Shown: positions 1 through 8,856, counted from the stretch's first letter. The stretch is 64,000 bases of DNA from Clostridiales bacterium (GCA_015243575.1 CP042469.1:4740929-4804928); one strand, 5' to 3'. Numbers and translations are program-made. Notes: a model not told the origin generated them from the sequence alone.

Positions 1-123
1 GCAATTGAGGAGTTGATCAAAAATAAGGAAACTCAATTTGATTCGATAATCGTTGACCTATTTATCGAAAAAGTACTTCGTGGCAGGGAGAGAATAAAAT
101 GCCCATCAGAGAATTCACCATAG
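1..123 (+). CDS. C-terminal end of an HD-GYP-like phosphohydrolase (partial)
   Basis: Frame 1 is open from the window edge to a TAG at 121-123 and gives about 40 residues. The segment IKNKETQFDSIIVDLFIEKV matches the usual end of HD-GYP domains (a GTQFDP-like turn followed by a helix with a valine/aspartate pattern and a phenylalanine). HD-GYP proteins degrade cyclic di-GMP or related signals in the cytoplasm. Only the tail is visible, so catalytic residues cannot be checked and another HD-domain protein is possible. The gene lies just upstream of a chemoreceptor, which would suit a signalling locus. Confidence 0.5.
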   Translation, partial: AIEELIKNKETQFDSIIVDLFIEKVLRGRERIKCPSENSP

Positions 124-127
124 AATC

Positions 128-265
128 AAAGAAAGAGAAAGAGAAAGAGAAAGAGAAAGAGAAAGCGAAGTAGAAAGAGAAGTAGAAAGCGAAGGAAAAG
201 GAGAAATGGAAAGAGAAGGAAAAGGAAATAGAAAAAAGAAAAAAAGAGAAAGCAAAAAGAAAAAG
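128..265. repeat. Purine-only microsatellite with an AAAGAG hexamer core
   Basis: About 138 bp of almost pure A/G on the + strand. It contains five perfect AAAGAG hexamers (132-161) followed by degenerate variants such as AAAGCG and GAAGGAAAAG. The few interruptions are isolated C or T. Open frames here (for example a Phe/Leu-only frame on the minus strand) are composition artefacts. It sits between the HD-GYP-like stop codon and the chemoreceptor ribosome site, so it lies in the promoter or 5' leader of the receptor gene. Confidence 0.85.
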
Positions 266-322
266 TTGGTAAGGTGCTAGTCAGCGAGTGATCGATGATT
301 TGGAGAACAGGAGGAAGTGTTG

Positions 323-2791
323 TTGACGATAAGGAAGGCACAAATAACGGTCTTAATTGGAACTTTAATCACATTTGGCATTTTGGGTTTGATGGCCATT
401 CAGATGAAGGACGACCAGCAGCTCATGACAAGAAACCTGCTTGCAGCAGCGGCGCTTTCGGTCGTAATTACTGGAATAACAGCAGTGATTACCATAAGCA
501 GAAACAGTAATAGACAGAAAAAAGAGCTGCACAATATTGAACAAAGACTCGCGGACAGAGAGGAGGCCCTTCAAAAGAGTACTCTGATGGCTGATGGGAT
601 TGCATCTGGTGATTTCTCTCTATATCCTATTGCTCAGTCTGAGCAGAGTCCATTGTCAGCTGCATTACATTCCATTGCGTACAATTGCAATTTGCTAATA
701 AATGAAGCCACAAAGATTTCGCAAACATCCTGGCAGGGAGGATGGAATGAGCAAGTGGACACCAGTTTACTGGAAGGCGGATTTGCAAAGATCCTAAAAC
801 TTCAGTCTGATGGACTCTACACAGCAGGGGAGCATATCAAACTTATAAAGGAATATATGAATCGATTTGCAGAGGGTGAGGACTTAGCAAATCTTGAAAC
901 AAGATGTGATGATAGTAGATTTTTATTCATAGATGAACTCAAAAATATATGTAAGCCCTGTGAAGCATTGCAGGAGGAGCTCGATCTTCTTCTCAAAGCA
1001 GTTGTGGAAGGTGACCTGTCTCACAGAGTCCATCAGGAGAGACTGGGTGGAAGATATCGGAAGATGGCAGATTGTGTGAATGAGACGTTAGATCTTGCAG
1101 CTGCACCATTGAACTTGTCTGTGATGTGTTTGAAACGGATCAGCGAAGGGAAAATTCCGGAGCGTATTACTGATTATGCGGGGGGATTCCTTGAGGTGAA
1201 AAATAGCATCAACCAATGCGTTGACGGTATGGAAGCCCTGATTGAGGTTAGAGATCTTTTAAATCGAATGAGTGTCAATGACTACACTCATACTATGGAA
1301 GGGAGATTCAATGGGATCTTCGAGGAACTTGCATCTGGAATCAACGGTGTCTCACAACGTATTCGAAATACCATACGAATATTAAACGACATTGCGGAAG
1401 GAGATCTTAGCGATCTGGATGACCTGCATAAAATTGGGAAAAGAAGTGAAAATGACATGCTGATGCCTTCTATGATCAAGATGATGGAGAATATTCAGGG
1501 ATCTGTGGATGAAGCTTCACGGCTTACCAATGCTGTTATCGAGGGGAAGTTAACCATGCGATCAGATTCTGACCATTTTGAAGGTGCATGGAGAGAACTT
1601 ATCGATGGTATGAGCCACATCATGGCTGAAGTATCGAAACCTCTGCAAGAAGTTTCAGAGGTCATGGGAGAAATGCGTTTGGGCAGACTGCAGACTTCGG
1701 TGAGAGGTGCTTATCAGGGAGATTTCAATCAGCTTGCTCAGTCCATCAATATCTTTACATCGGACTTGAGGTCAGTCATTAGTGACATAACGCTAACAGT
1801 AGGGCAAATTGCGGGAGGCAATCTGGCGGTAGATCGGGTCAGAGAATACCAGGGTGATTTTTCACATATTTCAGAAGCGCTCAACAATATTACTGATTCG
1901 CTAAACGAAGTCATGGGAGAAATGAATAAGGCATCAGATCAAGTGGCTGCAGGATCCCGGCAGGTTTCCGAGGGGAGCCAGTCCCTTTCTCAGGGATCAA
2001 CAGAGCAGGCCAGTACCGTACAGGAATTAGCCGCCTCCATTACTGAAATAGCGGCTCAAACGAAACAGAATGCAGTAAATGCAAACAATGCTAATGATTT
2101 TGCTTCTCAGGCTAAGGTCAATGCGGAGAAAGGCAATCAGCAAATGAAAGAAATGCTCCGAGCAATGTCTGATATTAGTAATTCCTCAGTAGATATTTCA
2201 AAGATCATCAAGGTCATCGATGATATTGCATTTCAAACCAATATCCTTGCACTAAATGCAGCTGTAGAGGCTGCCAGGGCAGGTCAGCACGGGAAAGGCT
2301 TTGCAGTTGTTGCAGAAGAGGTTAGAAACCTTGCTGCCCGCAGCGCTGATGCAGCAAAAAATACCACAGAGCTGATTGAAAGTTCCATTGAAAGTGTTCG
2401 AACTGGGACTGAGATTGCCAATGAGACTGCAGCTGCACTTAACGATATCGTGGAGACGATTGGACAAGCAGCGAACCTGGTAGAAAATATCGCAGAGGCT
2501 TCCAACGAGCAGGCTTCTGGCATTGTTCAGATCAATAAAGGGCTCGATCAGGTTTCCCAGGTTGTTCAGAATAATTCAGCAACTGCTGAGGAGAGCGCCG
2601 CGGCAAGTGAGGAACTCTCCGGACAAGCAGAGCTCCTAAAGGAAATGGTCAGGAAATTCAAGCTAAGGGACTGCCTGGATGAATCAGATAAAGACAAGAG
2701 AGCCCTTTCCATCCGTAAGCATGAAGCAATGCCCGCAATACATACCTATGAGCAATTGACGCTTGGACATAAGTTGGGGAACAAGTATTAA
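323..2791 (+). CDS. Methyl-accepting chemotaxis protein with tandem HAMP-like repeats
   Basis: Chemoreceptor of about 822 residues. Two hydrophobic helices near residues 6-24 and 41-60 are separated by a very short loop, so there is no room for an extracellular ligand domain. Then come several repeated segments of HAMP type (patterns such as [25 protein letters not shown] and GGNLAVDRV), each followed by a coiled stretch ending in N. The C-terminal signalling hairpin is clear: [17 protein letters not shown] near residue 640, the CheA/CheW contact tip. AGGAGG at 309-314 is too close to the GTG at 317, so TTG at 323 is the preferred start (TTG 320 is also possible). It probably senses an intracellular or membrane signal. 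Confidence 0.9.
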   Translation: MTIRKAQITVLIGTLITFGILGLMAIQMKDDQQLMTRNLLAAAALSVVITGITAVITISRNSNRQKKELHNIEQRLADREEALQKSTLMADGIASGDFSLYPIAQSEQSPLSAALHSIAYNCNLLINEATKISQTSWQGGWNEQVDTSLLEGGFAKILKLQSDGLYTAGEHIKLIKEYMNRFAEGEDLANLETRCDDSRFLFIDELKNICKPCEALQEELDLLLKAVVEGDLSHRVHQERLGGRYRKMADCVNETLDLAAAPLNLSVMCLKRISEGKIPERITDYAGGFLEVKNSINQCVDGMEALIEVRDLLNRMSVNDYTHTMEGRFNGIFEELASGINGVSQRIRNTIRILNDIAEGDLSDLDDLHKIGKRSENDMLMPSMIKMMENIQGSVDEASRLTNAVIEGKLTMRSDSDHFEGAWRELIDGMSHIMAEVSKPLQEVSEVMGEMRLGRLQTSVRGAYQGDFNQLAQSINIFTSDLRSVISDITLTVGQIAGGNLAVDRVREYQGDFSHISEALNNITDSLNEVMGEMNKASDQVAAGSRQVSEGSQSLSQGSTEQASTVQELAASITEIAAQTKQNAVNANNANDFASQAKVNAEKGNQQMKEMLRAMSDISNSSVDISKIIKVIDDIAFQTNILALNAAVEAARAGQHGKGFAVVAEEVRNLAARSADAAKNTTELIESSIESVRTGTEIANETAAALNDIVETIGQAANLVENIAEASNEQASGIVQINKGLDQVSQVVQNNSATAEESAAASEELSGQAELLKEMVRKFKLRDCLDESDKDKRALSIRKHEAMPAIHTYEQLTLGHKLGNKY

Positions 2792-2793
2792 AA

Positions 2794-2834
2794 AATATCC
2801 AGATGGCGGGAAGTTGTCCCGTCATCTGGATATT
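2794..2834 (-). terminator. Hairpin between convergent genes, probably a bidirectional terminator
   Basis: A 17-nt arm (AATATCCAGATGGCGGG) pairs with the arm ending at 2834 around a 7-nt loop, with a single G-T mismatch. The T-run lies on the minus-strand side (the As at 2790-2794), so it best terminates the minus-strand membrane-protein gene and may also stop chemoreceptor transcription. Confidence 0.7.
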
Positions 2835-2875
2835 GTATACCTCATGCAGTATTAAGTACTGGGTAAAAAATAATC

Positions 2876-4417
2876 TTAAGATAAGAATAACGAATACGCA
2901 ACACCAATAGAACCTATTATAAATAAAGAAAGGATCACCTTTGCGGGCATTTTTCCATTATTCTCAACCGCTTTTCCAAACAGACCAAATACAAACGGAT
3001 GGATCAGGAATGGCATTGCAAAGATAAGAGGAATCAGTGATGCTGCTTCCTGGCTGAACATTCCGCCCTGAATCGCTGCAAAAAGCCCAAAGTGAGAAAT
3101 TGCGGAAGATGTTGCCATTGCAGAATCATTAATGCTCATGCCCGAAAGTGCCAGCATTAGAAAGCTTCCAAACACTGCTACGATCTGAAAACCAAATGAA
3201 AACTGCATCAACCCTTTCACTTCTTTTGTCTTATCTCCGGAGGCAGATTTTAAAGTTCTCAGGGATAAATACGTAAGTCCGATCCCAACAACAACAAGCG
3301 GGACCACCCAGCCTACGTATAAAGAACCTCTCGATGCGCTGGCTGCTAAGATTGAAAATACGAAAATGTGCCCGAAAAAGGGGATGTTTATCATGATTGG
3401 AGCCCTCGATGCGGCTTCATCACCCAGATCACCTGCAGTACAAGCACCGGTTAATCCAGAGTGAGATAAAGCACCTGCCATACCGGGTCCGAGGTTTCTC
3501 ACATGGTTTGCTTTAGCGATCCAGATAAGAAGGGTAAGCCCTCCAAACATCCAGAATAATTGACCGAAGAGGCCATATGCCATAACTGCTTTCATTCCCG
3601 TTATCTTGAATGCTTCTACCATAAGGGAGCCTCCTACAATGAAGTTGGCCGCCAAAACAACCGGAATTCCGGCAAAAAGTAGGGAGCGCAGTGTAGGGCC
3701 AAATTTCCAATCAGAGAAAACAGCTCCGATTCCGGCTGAAATCATCATTGCGAAAAATATTTGTGGTAAAGCGATAATTGGTTTTACCGAATTCGCAATT
3801 AAGGATGATAAAAACAAGATCATTATGATTATTATAATTTCGAGAACACCTTTTCTAAGATACTGGCGCTTATCCTTAATTTTTGCACGGGGGTCAATCA
3901 ATATGACGGCTCCAGCAAGGCCCAGATATGCGATGATAGGATAAAATTGGTGAAGAGGGTCACCGCTCACAACACCACTAATCAGCCGATTAATACCTTC
4001 AATTCCCAGCAAAATAAAAAATGCTCGAATGATAAAGATTAACTGTGTATTTTTTGTTCCAAGCAGTATTTCGTCTTGGCATAATGATACTGTATCATCA
4101 ACAGCGATCTCTTGGTGGGTTAGAATTTTTTTGATTTCCTGGCCTCCGACAAAAAACGAAGCGATTAATGCCGTTATGGTGACCTTACTCATCAGAATTA
4201 CAACTGGCAGCTCTTTGACACCGGGAGTTGCAACGTTTCCAGCAACAAGAGAATAGCCCATTAACAATCCGAAGATAACAATGATCAGGATCGGGGAATA
4301 CTTTGTTCCTGACACAACTGTTCGGGCGATTAGGATAATCGGTATGACCAGCAAGAAAGTGATTACGAGCTGATCAAGCATTTGAATATGGGAGACTTGC
4401 TCTAAAATTTTCTCCAT
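2876..4417 (-). CDS. Multi-pass integral membrane protein of unknown function, transporter-like
   Basis: I do not recognise the family. The protein has about 513 residues with roughly 12-14 hydrophobic helices. It contains a glycine/serine-rich re-entrant-looking segment (GPGMAGALSHSGLTGACTAG) followed by the acidic stretch DLGDEAASRAP near the middle. Small-residue-rich loops of this kind occur in Na+-coupled carboxylate or amino-acid symporters, but that is only an analogy. The start at 4417 (MEKILEQ) is chosen because AGGAGGT lies 8 nt upstream on the minus strand; a longer frame to 4456 has no ribosome site. It is a single-gene unit convergent with the chemoreceptor, and no substrate can be inferred from neighbours. 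Confidence 0.75.
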   Translation of the reverse strand: MEKILEQVSHIQMLDQLVITFLLVIPIILIARTVVSGTKYSPILIIVIFGLLMGYSLVAGNVATPGVKELPVVILMSKVTITALIASFFVGGQEIKKILTHQEIAVDDTVSLCQDEILLGTKNTQLIFIIRAFFILLGIEGINRLISGVVSGDPLHQFYPIIAYLGLAGAVILIDPRAKIKDKRQYLRKGVLEIIIIIMILFLSSLIANSVKPIIALPQIFFAMMISAGIGAVFSDWKFGPTLRSLLFAGIPVVLAANFIVGGSLMVEAFKITGMKAVMAYGLFGQLFWMFGGLTLLIWIAKANHVRNLGPGMAGALSHSGLTGACTAGDLGDEAASRAPIMINIPFFGHIFVFSILAASASRGSLYVGWVVPLVVVGIGLTYLSLRTLKSASGDKTKEVKGLMQFSFGFQIVAVFGSFLMLALSGMSINDSAMATSSAISHFGLFAAIQGGMFSQEAASLIPLIFAMPFLIHPFVFGLFGKAVENNGKMPAKVILSLFIIGSIGVAYSLFLS

Positions 4418-4686
4418 TAAATACCTCCTAATAAAGATTGAAATATTAACGATCAAGATAATATATCATAGGTTTGCGGCTGGAATCAACTCTTAAATAG
4501 CCTCGAAAGCAAAGACAGCAAATTAATACTGAATATAATAAGTTTGCGGTTAAACCAGTACGTTTTTGCCGATTTCTGATCAAAAATGAAACATTTTGAA
4601 TTAAATACTATGACTCTAGTAATTTTCAATACTGAATTCATGCATGAGAAAAATGAACAGAATATTTTATAAAAATTAAAAAACAG

Positions 4687-4716
4687 TTGACAAAGGTAGT
4701 GGAAATCGGGTACAAT
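4687..4716 (+). promoter_or_regulatory. Sigma-70 promoter of tRNA-Leu
   Basis: TTGACA (4687-4692), an 18-nt spacer, then TACAAT (4711-4716), about 57 bp upstream of the mature tRNA. The rest of the roughly 350 bp gap (4418-4773) holds nothing else I can support; a short minus-strand frame at 4486-4728 runs across this promoter and looks spurious. Confidence 0.75.
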
Positions 4717-4773
4717 CAAACTTGTCACGTCGCTGATCCTTAAATTAAGGATGTGCAGTGAACAAAATAATAT

Positions 4774-4856
4774 GCGCGATTGGCGGAATTGGCAGACGCA
4801 CTAGACTTAGGATCTAGCGGGCGACCGTGGGGGTTCAAGTCCCTCATCGCGCACCA
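4774..4856 (+). tRNA. tRNA-Leu (anticodon UAG), CCA encoded
   Basis: Acceptor arms GCGCGAT and ATCGCGC pair perfectly, followed by discriminator A and an encoded CCA. The anticodon stem CTAGA/TCTAG encloses loop CTTAGGA, giving anticodon UAG (reads CUA). The T arm contains GGTTCAAGTCC. The long variable arm is typical of class II leucine tRNA. Its own promoter lies upstream and an intrinsic terminator follows directly, so it is a monocistronic tRNA. Confidence 0.97.
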
Positions 4857-4861
4857 TTTGG

Positions 4862-4893
4862 AAAAGGGCACAGCATTAGCAGTGCCCTTTTTT
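4862..4893 (+). terminator. Intrinsic terminator of tRNA-Leu
   Basis: AAAAGGGCAC pairs with GTGCCCTTTT around a 10-nt loop and runs into a T6 tract immediately after the tRNA. Confidence 0.9.
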
Positions 4894-4915
4894 ATTATGG
4901 GAGTGCATGAGAAGC

Positions 4916-5680
4916 TCAGAAGGACAGGTAGGCGATACTTAAACCTCCCGTGATAGGATTTGTATAAACCTCACACGTTACATCATAGACATCGCTGATT
5001 CGTTTTTTTGTCAGCACCTCTATGGGGGTGCCGCAGGCAACAACGCTTCCCTGCTTTACCATATAGAGGTAATCGCAATAATCTGCAGCAAGTTCGAGAT
5101 CATGCAAGGCTGCAAGGGTTCCAACGGACAATTTCTTCACGACGGATAGAATTTGCAGCTGATATTTGATATCCAGATGGTTTGTTGGTTCGTCCATAAC
5201 CAGGAACGTTGGCTGCTGCGCCAAAGCACGAGCCAATATGACACGCTGCTTTTCTCCTCCGGAAAGAGAGCTATAGCTGCGTGTTTCATATCCGGACAAG
5301 CTAACCTGATCGAGTGCCCTTTGTACAATTTCATAATCATCTTCTGTATCGCCTTCTAGAAATTTTTTATGAGGTGTTCTCCCCATCAATACCATTTCTT
5401 GAACTGTGAAATCAAAGCTGATTTCATTAAACTGACCGACAACACCCATCATTCGAGAGACTGTTTTAGGATCAGTATTTAATAGATCCATACCATTTAG
5501 ATAGACTTTACCCTGTTTCGGTTTGACTACTTTGTAGATACTTTTTAGTAGCGTTGATTTTCCACATCCGTTAGGACCAATTAAACCAACAAATTGTCCT
5601 TCCTTTACTCTGAGCGAAATATCATTGACGATATTGATATTGCTGAGTGATACCGTAATATTCGACGCTTCAAATCCCAT
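4916..5680 (-). CDS. ABC transporter ATP-binding protein, iron(siderophore)/heme/cobalamin type
   Basis: Cytoplasmic ATPase of about 254 residues that powers the adjacent FecCD-type permease. Walker A is GPNGCGKST (residues 36-44), the signature is LSGGEKQ, and Walker B is LVMDEPTNHLD, followed by a switch histidine (LAALHDLELA). This pattern is typical of FecE/FhuC/BtuD-like subunits. The start at 5680 is preferred over 5701 because GGAGGT precedes it by 8 nt and the permease stop TAG sits one base before the ATG, a normal coupled arrangement. It is transcribed with the permease from a metal-operator-like promoter at 6877-6929. Substrate (ferric siderophore, heme or B12) cannot be read from the sequence. 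Confidence 0.93.
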   Translation of the reverse strand: MGFEASNITVSLSNINIVNDISLRVKEGQFVGLIGPNGCGKSTLLKSIYKVVKPKQGKVYLNGMDLLNTDPKTVSRMMGVVGQFNEISFDFTVQEMVLMGRTPHKKFLEGDTEDDYEIVQRALDQVSLSGYETRSYSSLSGGEKQRVILARALAQQPTFLVMDEPTNHLDIKYQLQILSVVKKLSVGTLAALHDLELAADYCDYLYMVKQGSVVACGTPIEVLTKKRISDVYDVTCEVYTNPITGGLSIAYLSF

Positions 5681-5681
5681 T

Positions 5682-6785
5682 CTATTTACCTCCAAAACCA
5701 TAGCCCTTTTTTATTAGCATATACATAAACATCGGTGCTCCGATCATAGAAGTGATGATGCCAATGGGGAGCTCGCTCTGATAAATTAATATCCTGGCAA
5801 GAATGTCTGCCCAAATCAGAAAGATTGAACCAAAAAGGATGGATGCAGGAATCAACCTTTTATGATCAGAGCCCAAAATACCCCTAACAATATGAGGGAT
5901 AATTAGCCCGACAAAACCGATTGTACCACAGCTTGCGACCATAATTCCTGTAACAATAGATGACATGAGCATATAAATTCTGAGGTGGCGGGTTAAAGAG
6001 ATTCCCAGCGTGACTGCAGTTTCGCTCCCCAGAAGCATGGTGTTTAATGTTCTGAACTGGGTTAGAAAGAAGATTGAGGCAATCACCACTCCGATTCCGA
6101 TCAGCGGCAGTTTGTTCCATGTGGCAGAAGCAAGGCTTCCCATCGTCCAAAAAGTAACCGTTTTAATTCCCTCTGCGTTGCTTGCAAAATAGACAATAAA
6201 GTTAGAAAACGCATTGCATAGGGCGTTTATTACCATTCCTGCAAGGAGCAGCTTTATAGAGGTTACTTTGCTGCCCATCCCTGCAATCACCAGGACGAGA
6301 AGTGCGGCTCCGAAGGCTCCGGCAAATGCCCAAGCGGCAATGCCGATTTGCCCCAATACTCCAGGTATACTAAAGCCCATCAGGATTGCAAAGGTTGCAC
6401 CCAGCGCACCGCCGGAAGATATTCCAAGAATGTATGGGTCGGCCAAAGGATTTTGAACAGAGGCCTGCATAATTGCGCCGCAGAGAGACAATCCTGCGCC
6501 GACGAGCATGGACATCAGTGCGCGTGGCAATCTAAGGTGCCATATAATATCTGCAAAAGATGCCTGACCAATTCCCTCTAACGAACCGATTTGCATGCCA
6601 GAGCCTTTATAAAGCAAAATCTGAAAAGTATCCTGAAGGGATATCGGCACTTGACCGATGGAAACAGAGCAGCCAATGGAAAAGAGAATCAAAAGAGACA
6701 GAATAACCAGCAGCATTCCAAATGCTACATCCTGTATGCCTTTCTTATTGTTCCATACTTTTTGCTCTTGAAACTGAATTTTCAT
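5682..6785 (-). CDS. FecCD-family ABC transporter permease
   Basis: Integral membrane subunit of 367 residues, within the family length, with about ten hydrophobic helices. Family hallmarks are visible: LRLPRALMSMLVGAGLSL near residue 90, QNPLADPYILGISSGGALGA after it, and near the C terminus GTIGFVGLIIPHIVRGILG, the loop that contacts the ATPase. It forms the importer with the ATPase encoded one base downstream. The binding lipoprotein is on the divergent transcript, so the three subunits come from two promoters with matching operators. FecCD permeases import ferric siderophores, heme or cobalamin. Confidence 0.95.
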   Translation of the reverse strand: MKIQFQEQKVWNNKKGIQDVAFGMLLVILSLLILFSIGCSVSIGQVPISLQDTFQILLYKGSGMQIGSLEGIGQASFADIIWHLRLPRALMSMLVGAGLSLCGAIMQASVQNPLADPYILGISSGGALGATFAILMGFSIPGVLGQIGIAAWAFAGAFGAALLVLVIAGMGSKVTSIKLLLAGMVINALCNAFSNFIVYFASNAEGIKTVTFWTMGSLASATWNKLPLIGIGVVIASIFFLTQFRTLNTMLLGSETAVTLGISLTRHLRIYMLMSSIVTGIMVASCGTIGFVGLIIPHIVRGILGSDHKRLIPASILFGSIFLIWADILARILIYQSELPIGIITSMIGAPMFMYMLIKKGYGFGGK

Positions 6786-6876
6786 AAATTAGACTCCCAG
6801 CCTTTAATTTTGTTTTTCATATAATACTTGACACTATCATTTGATTGCGTGGTTGAATTCCAGATTAAGCGCATGA

Positions 6877-6929
6877 AGTTAGTCTAAACTAACTTTGGCT
6901 AGTATATCATGGACGGCCATTTCTGTCAA
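6877..6929 (-). promoter_or_regulatory. Minus-strand promoter with GTTAG-N6-CTAAC operator (permease-ATPase unit)
   Basis: Read on the minus strand: TTGACA (6929-6924), a 17-nt spacer, TATACT (6906-6901), then the dyad AGTTAG-TCTAAA-CTAACT (6894-6877), where transcription would start. The TTAG...CTAA core resembles operators of DtxR/IdeR/MntR metal-dependent repressors. The same layout occurs on the divergent side at 6998-7050. Repressor identity is inferred, not shown. Confidence 0.75.
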
Positions 6930-6997
6930 ACTAGAATCAACGCGCTTTTGTGCTCTCGAACTGGATAAAAAGTGGCAGCTTTATTTAATGATTGAAA

Positions 6998-7050
6998 TTG
7001 ACAACTGCGGATCTGTATTATATACTTGCGTAGTTAGATATAACTAACTA
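6998..7050 (+). promoter_or_regulatory. Plus-strand promoter with GTTAG-N6-CTAAC operator (binding-protein gene)
   Basis: TTGACA (6998-7003), a 17-nt spacer, TATACT (7021-7026), then TAGTTAG-ATATAA-CTAACTA at 7031-7050 covering the expected transcription start. Outer arms CTTGCGTA (7025-7032) and TACGCAAG (7055-7062) extend the symmetry. The half-sites equal those of the minus-strand operator, which suggests one metal-responsive repressor controls both transcripts. Confidence 0.78.
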
Positions 7051-7127
7051 AAAATACGCAAGAACCCAAAAGGGATGATAAGTTACAAAAATAAATCCCG
7101 GAAAAACGAAAGCAAAGGAATGATAGA

Positions 7128-8183
7128 ATGAGAAAAATTGATCAAAAATATTTATTCATAATGTGTTTGATATTGCTGCTGGCAGGAATGATGGGATGCT
7201 CCTCAAGGATTTCTGATGAAACCAATGGGGCGGCAGAAGGGGGTATTAATAAGCAAGTGCAGGATGGTTTTTCAACAAACTATCCTCTGTCAGTTTCAAA
7301 TCATAGTATAGATGATGGAGTTTGGTCAGAAAAAGATCAGGTATTCAAAGCTGCGCCCCAACGGGTAGTAGCCAACAATCAATCCATCGCGGAACTGCTG
7401 ATTCGCTTGGGATTGACCAAGTCAATGGTTGGCGTTGCTGCATTATACGGTGAAACCGCTGAAGATATTTACAATGAATTCCAAACGATACCAGTTCTTT
7501 CTAGTGAGTATGTGGGTAAAGAACTAACGCTTGGGGCTGCTCCTGACCTTGTCATTGGGAGAGCGGATTTATTTGCTGATTCGGAATGGGGCGTGGGAAC
7601 TGTAAAAGAATTAAATTCCCTTGGAATTAATACATATATATTAAATACCGGAAAGAAAGGAGCAACAATATCCGCGTTGTTTCAGGACATCAAAGAGATT
7701 GGCACAATTTTCAATGTTCAGGAGAATGCTGCAGCTTTTGCTGCTGATTTGCAATCCAGGCTGGACAAGTTAAGCGAGAAGGTATCGGAAGAACAGGAGA
7801 CCCTCCGGTACGCTTATGTTTCTGTGACTGACGGAAATCTCGCGGTTTATTCCGCCAGCAATGATACCTTCCAAAATAGCGTTCTAAATATTATAAAGCT
7901 GGATAACGCTTTTAAGGATGCCGCCGGAAACAGTGAAATCAATCTGGAACAGTTCGTGTCTGCAAACCCGGATGTACTGCTGATCTCTCATTATAATGGT
8001 GGGCAAGATCCAATGAAATCAATAGAGCAAATATACAATATGCCTGCACTGCAGTCTATTTCTGCTGTGAAGAATCAGAGGATATTCATCATCGACTTTA
8101 GCCGATTTTGGGGGTATAGCTATCAAATCATCGATGGCGCAGAACAGCTTTCCAAGGAATTGTATCCAAACCTCAAGGATTGA
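7128..8183 (+). CDS. Substrate-binding lipoprotein of the iron/heme/cobalamin-type ABC importer
   Basis: Extracellular lipoprotein of 351 residues. A hydrophobic leader ends in a lipobox-like GMMGCSS with the lipidated cysteine near residue 24. The mature part has the features of the class III helical-backbone binding fold (FecB/BtuF): APQRVVANNQSIAELLIRLG at the start of lobe 1, VGVAALYGE, a long linking helix around ENAAAFAADLQSRLDKL, and NPDVLLISHYNGG in lobe 2. AAAGGA lies 8 nt before the ATG. It is divergent from its permease and ATPase and begins behind an identical operator, so regulation by metal or iron status is likely. Confidence 0.93.
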   Translation: MRKIDQKYLFIMCLILLLAGMMGCSSRISDETNGAAEGGINKQVQDGFSTNYPLSVSNHSIDDGVWSEKDQVFKAAPQRVVANNQSIAELLIRLGLTKSMVGVAALYGETAEDIYNEFQTIPVLSSEYVGKELTLGAAPDLVIGRADLFADSEWGVGTVKELNSLGINTYILNTGKKGATISALFQDIKEIGTIFNVQENAAAFAADLQSRLDKLSEKVSEEQETLRYAYVSVTDGNLAVYSASNDTFQNSVLNIIKLDNAFKDAAGNSEINLEQFVSANPDVLLISHYNGGQDPMKSIEQIYNMPALQSISAVKNQRIFIIDFSRFWGYSYQIIDGAEQLSKELYPNLKD

Positions 8184-8226
8184 TCCGCCGAAGGAGGCAG
8201 AGAGGAACGAAGCAAAGCTTTCAGTC

Positions 8227-8265
8227 ATAAAATGAAGGGTGCGAAGTGTATTTGCTTCATTTTAT
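8227..8265. repeat. Inverted repeat downstream of the binding-protein gene
   Basis: ATAAAATGAAG (8227-8237) and CTTCATTTTAT (8255-8265) are perfectly complementary around a 17-nt loop, between the lipoprotein stop and the ribosome site of the next gene. No T-run follows, so it may be a weak terminator or an mRNA-stabilising hairpin. Confidence 0.55.
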
Positions 8266-8280
8266 AGATAGGGAGTGTTT

Positions 8281-8739
8281 ATGTTGCAATACTGGCAGCA
8301 TCCAAATGATTGCTCAGGATATTACGGCAGCTGCAGCGGATCGTTTTCCTCTGTATATGCTGGTGTGGTAACAACAGCTGCGCAAATTGTCAACGACCAG
8401 GAAGCGGTACAATTTGTTCCGCCGGTTGTGGAACGCAGCGGTGTGGAATTCAATGGTAAAGATCTTTTAAGAATTATCGTACCAGGTAATTATTTCTGTA
8501 TGGGTTTTGTAACTCCAGCTGCTGATGAAGCTGGTCCAATAACTATTTCAATAGGGCTTAACGGCCCAGGCTTTGGATTGTATGGGGCTAATAACGGTCC
8601 TGCAGCAGGACAGCAAGTGGTCTGCTTCGGATTCACCGGATTTATCCCCAGGGGGACGACTCTTGGCTTGTATAACGCAAGCGGAAAATCCATCCGACTC
8701 AGCCGCTTGCCTGCAAGAATTGCAGTTTTCAGGATATGA
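8281..8739 (+). CDS. Small beta-rich protein resembling a TNF/C1q-like jelly-roll domain
   Basis: Family not firmly recognised. The product has about 152 residues, no signal peptide or membrane helix, and alternating hydrophobic, glycine-rich strands (LLRIIVPGNYFCMGFV, GPITISIGLNGPGFGLYG, RGTTLGLYNASG). This resembles the C-terminal trimerising domains of collagen-like or exosporium-type surface proteins, but the Gly-X-Y collagen repeats are absent. The N-terminal part is Tyr/Ser/Gly/Cys-rich (CSGYYGSCSG). ATG 8281 is preferred over GTG 8275, because GGGAG overlaps the latter. It stands alone between the ABC lipoprotein and the T-box. A spore-coat or surface role is only a suggestion. Confidence 0.7.
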   Translation: MLQYWQHPNDCSGYYGSCSGSFSSVYAGVVTTAAQIVNDQEAVQFVPPVVERSGVEFNGKDLLRIIVPGNYFCMGFVTPAADEAGPITISIGLNGPGFGLYGANNGPAAGQQVVCFGFTGFIPRGTTLGLYNASGKSIRLSRLPARIAVFRI

Positions 8740-8827
8740 CAACGCGAATCCAGAGTTTGCTCCGTATTGAGAATCAAGAATCAAGAATATTGGTCAAGAA
8801 TTTTTCATATGCAAACAATTTGCCCCG

Positions 8828-8856
8828 TTGACAATCAAAAAATCCTATAGTATAAT
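8828..8856 (+). promoter_or_regulatory. Consensus sigma-70 promoter of the T-box transcript
   Basis: TTGACA (8828-8833), exactly 17 nt, TATAAT (8851-8856): a full-consensus promoter placing the RNA start near 8863, directly ahead of the T-box leader. Confidence 0.85.

Noticed and set aside
126-341. Phe/Leu-only minus-strand reading frame
   Set aside because: It is the complement of the purine microsatellite; composition and lack of a ribosome site make it an artefact.
4486-4728. 80-codon minus-strand frame before tRNA-Leu
   Set aside because: It crosses the tRNA promoter, has no ribosome site and no recognisable domain.
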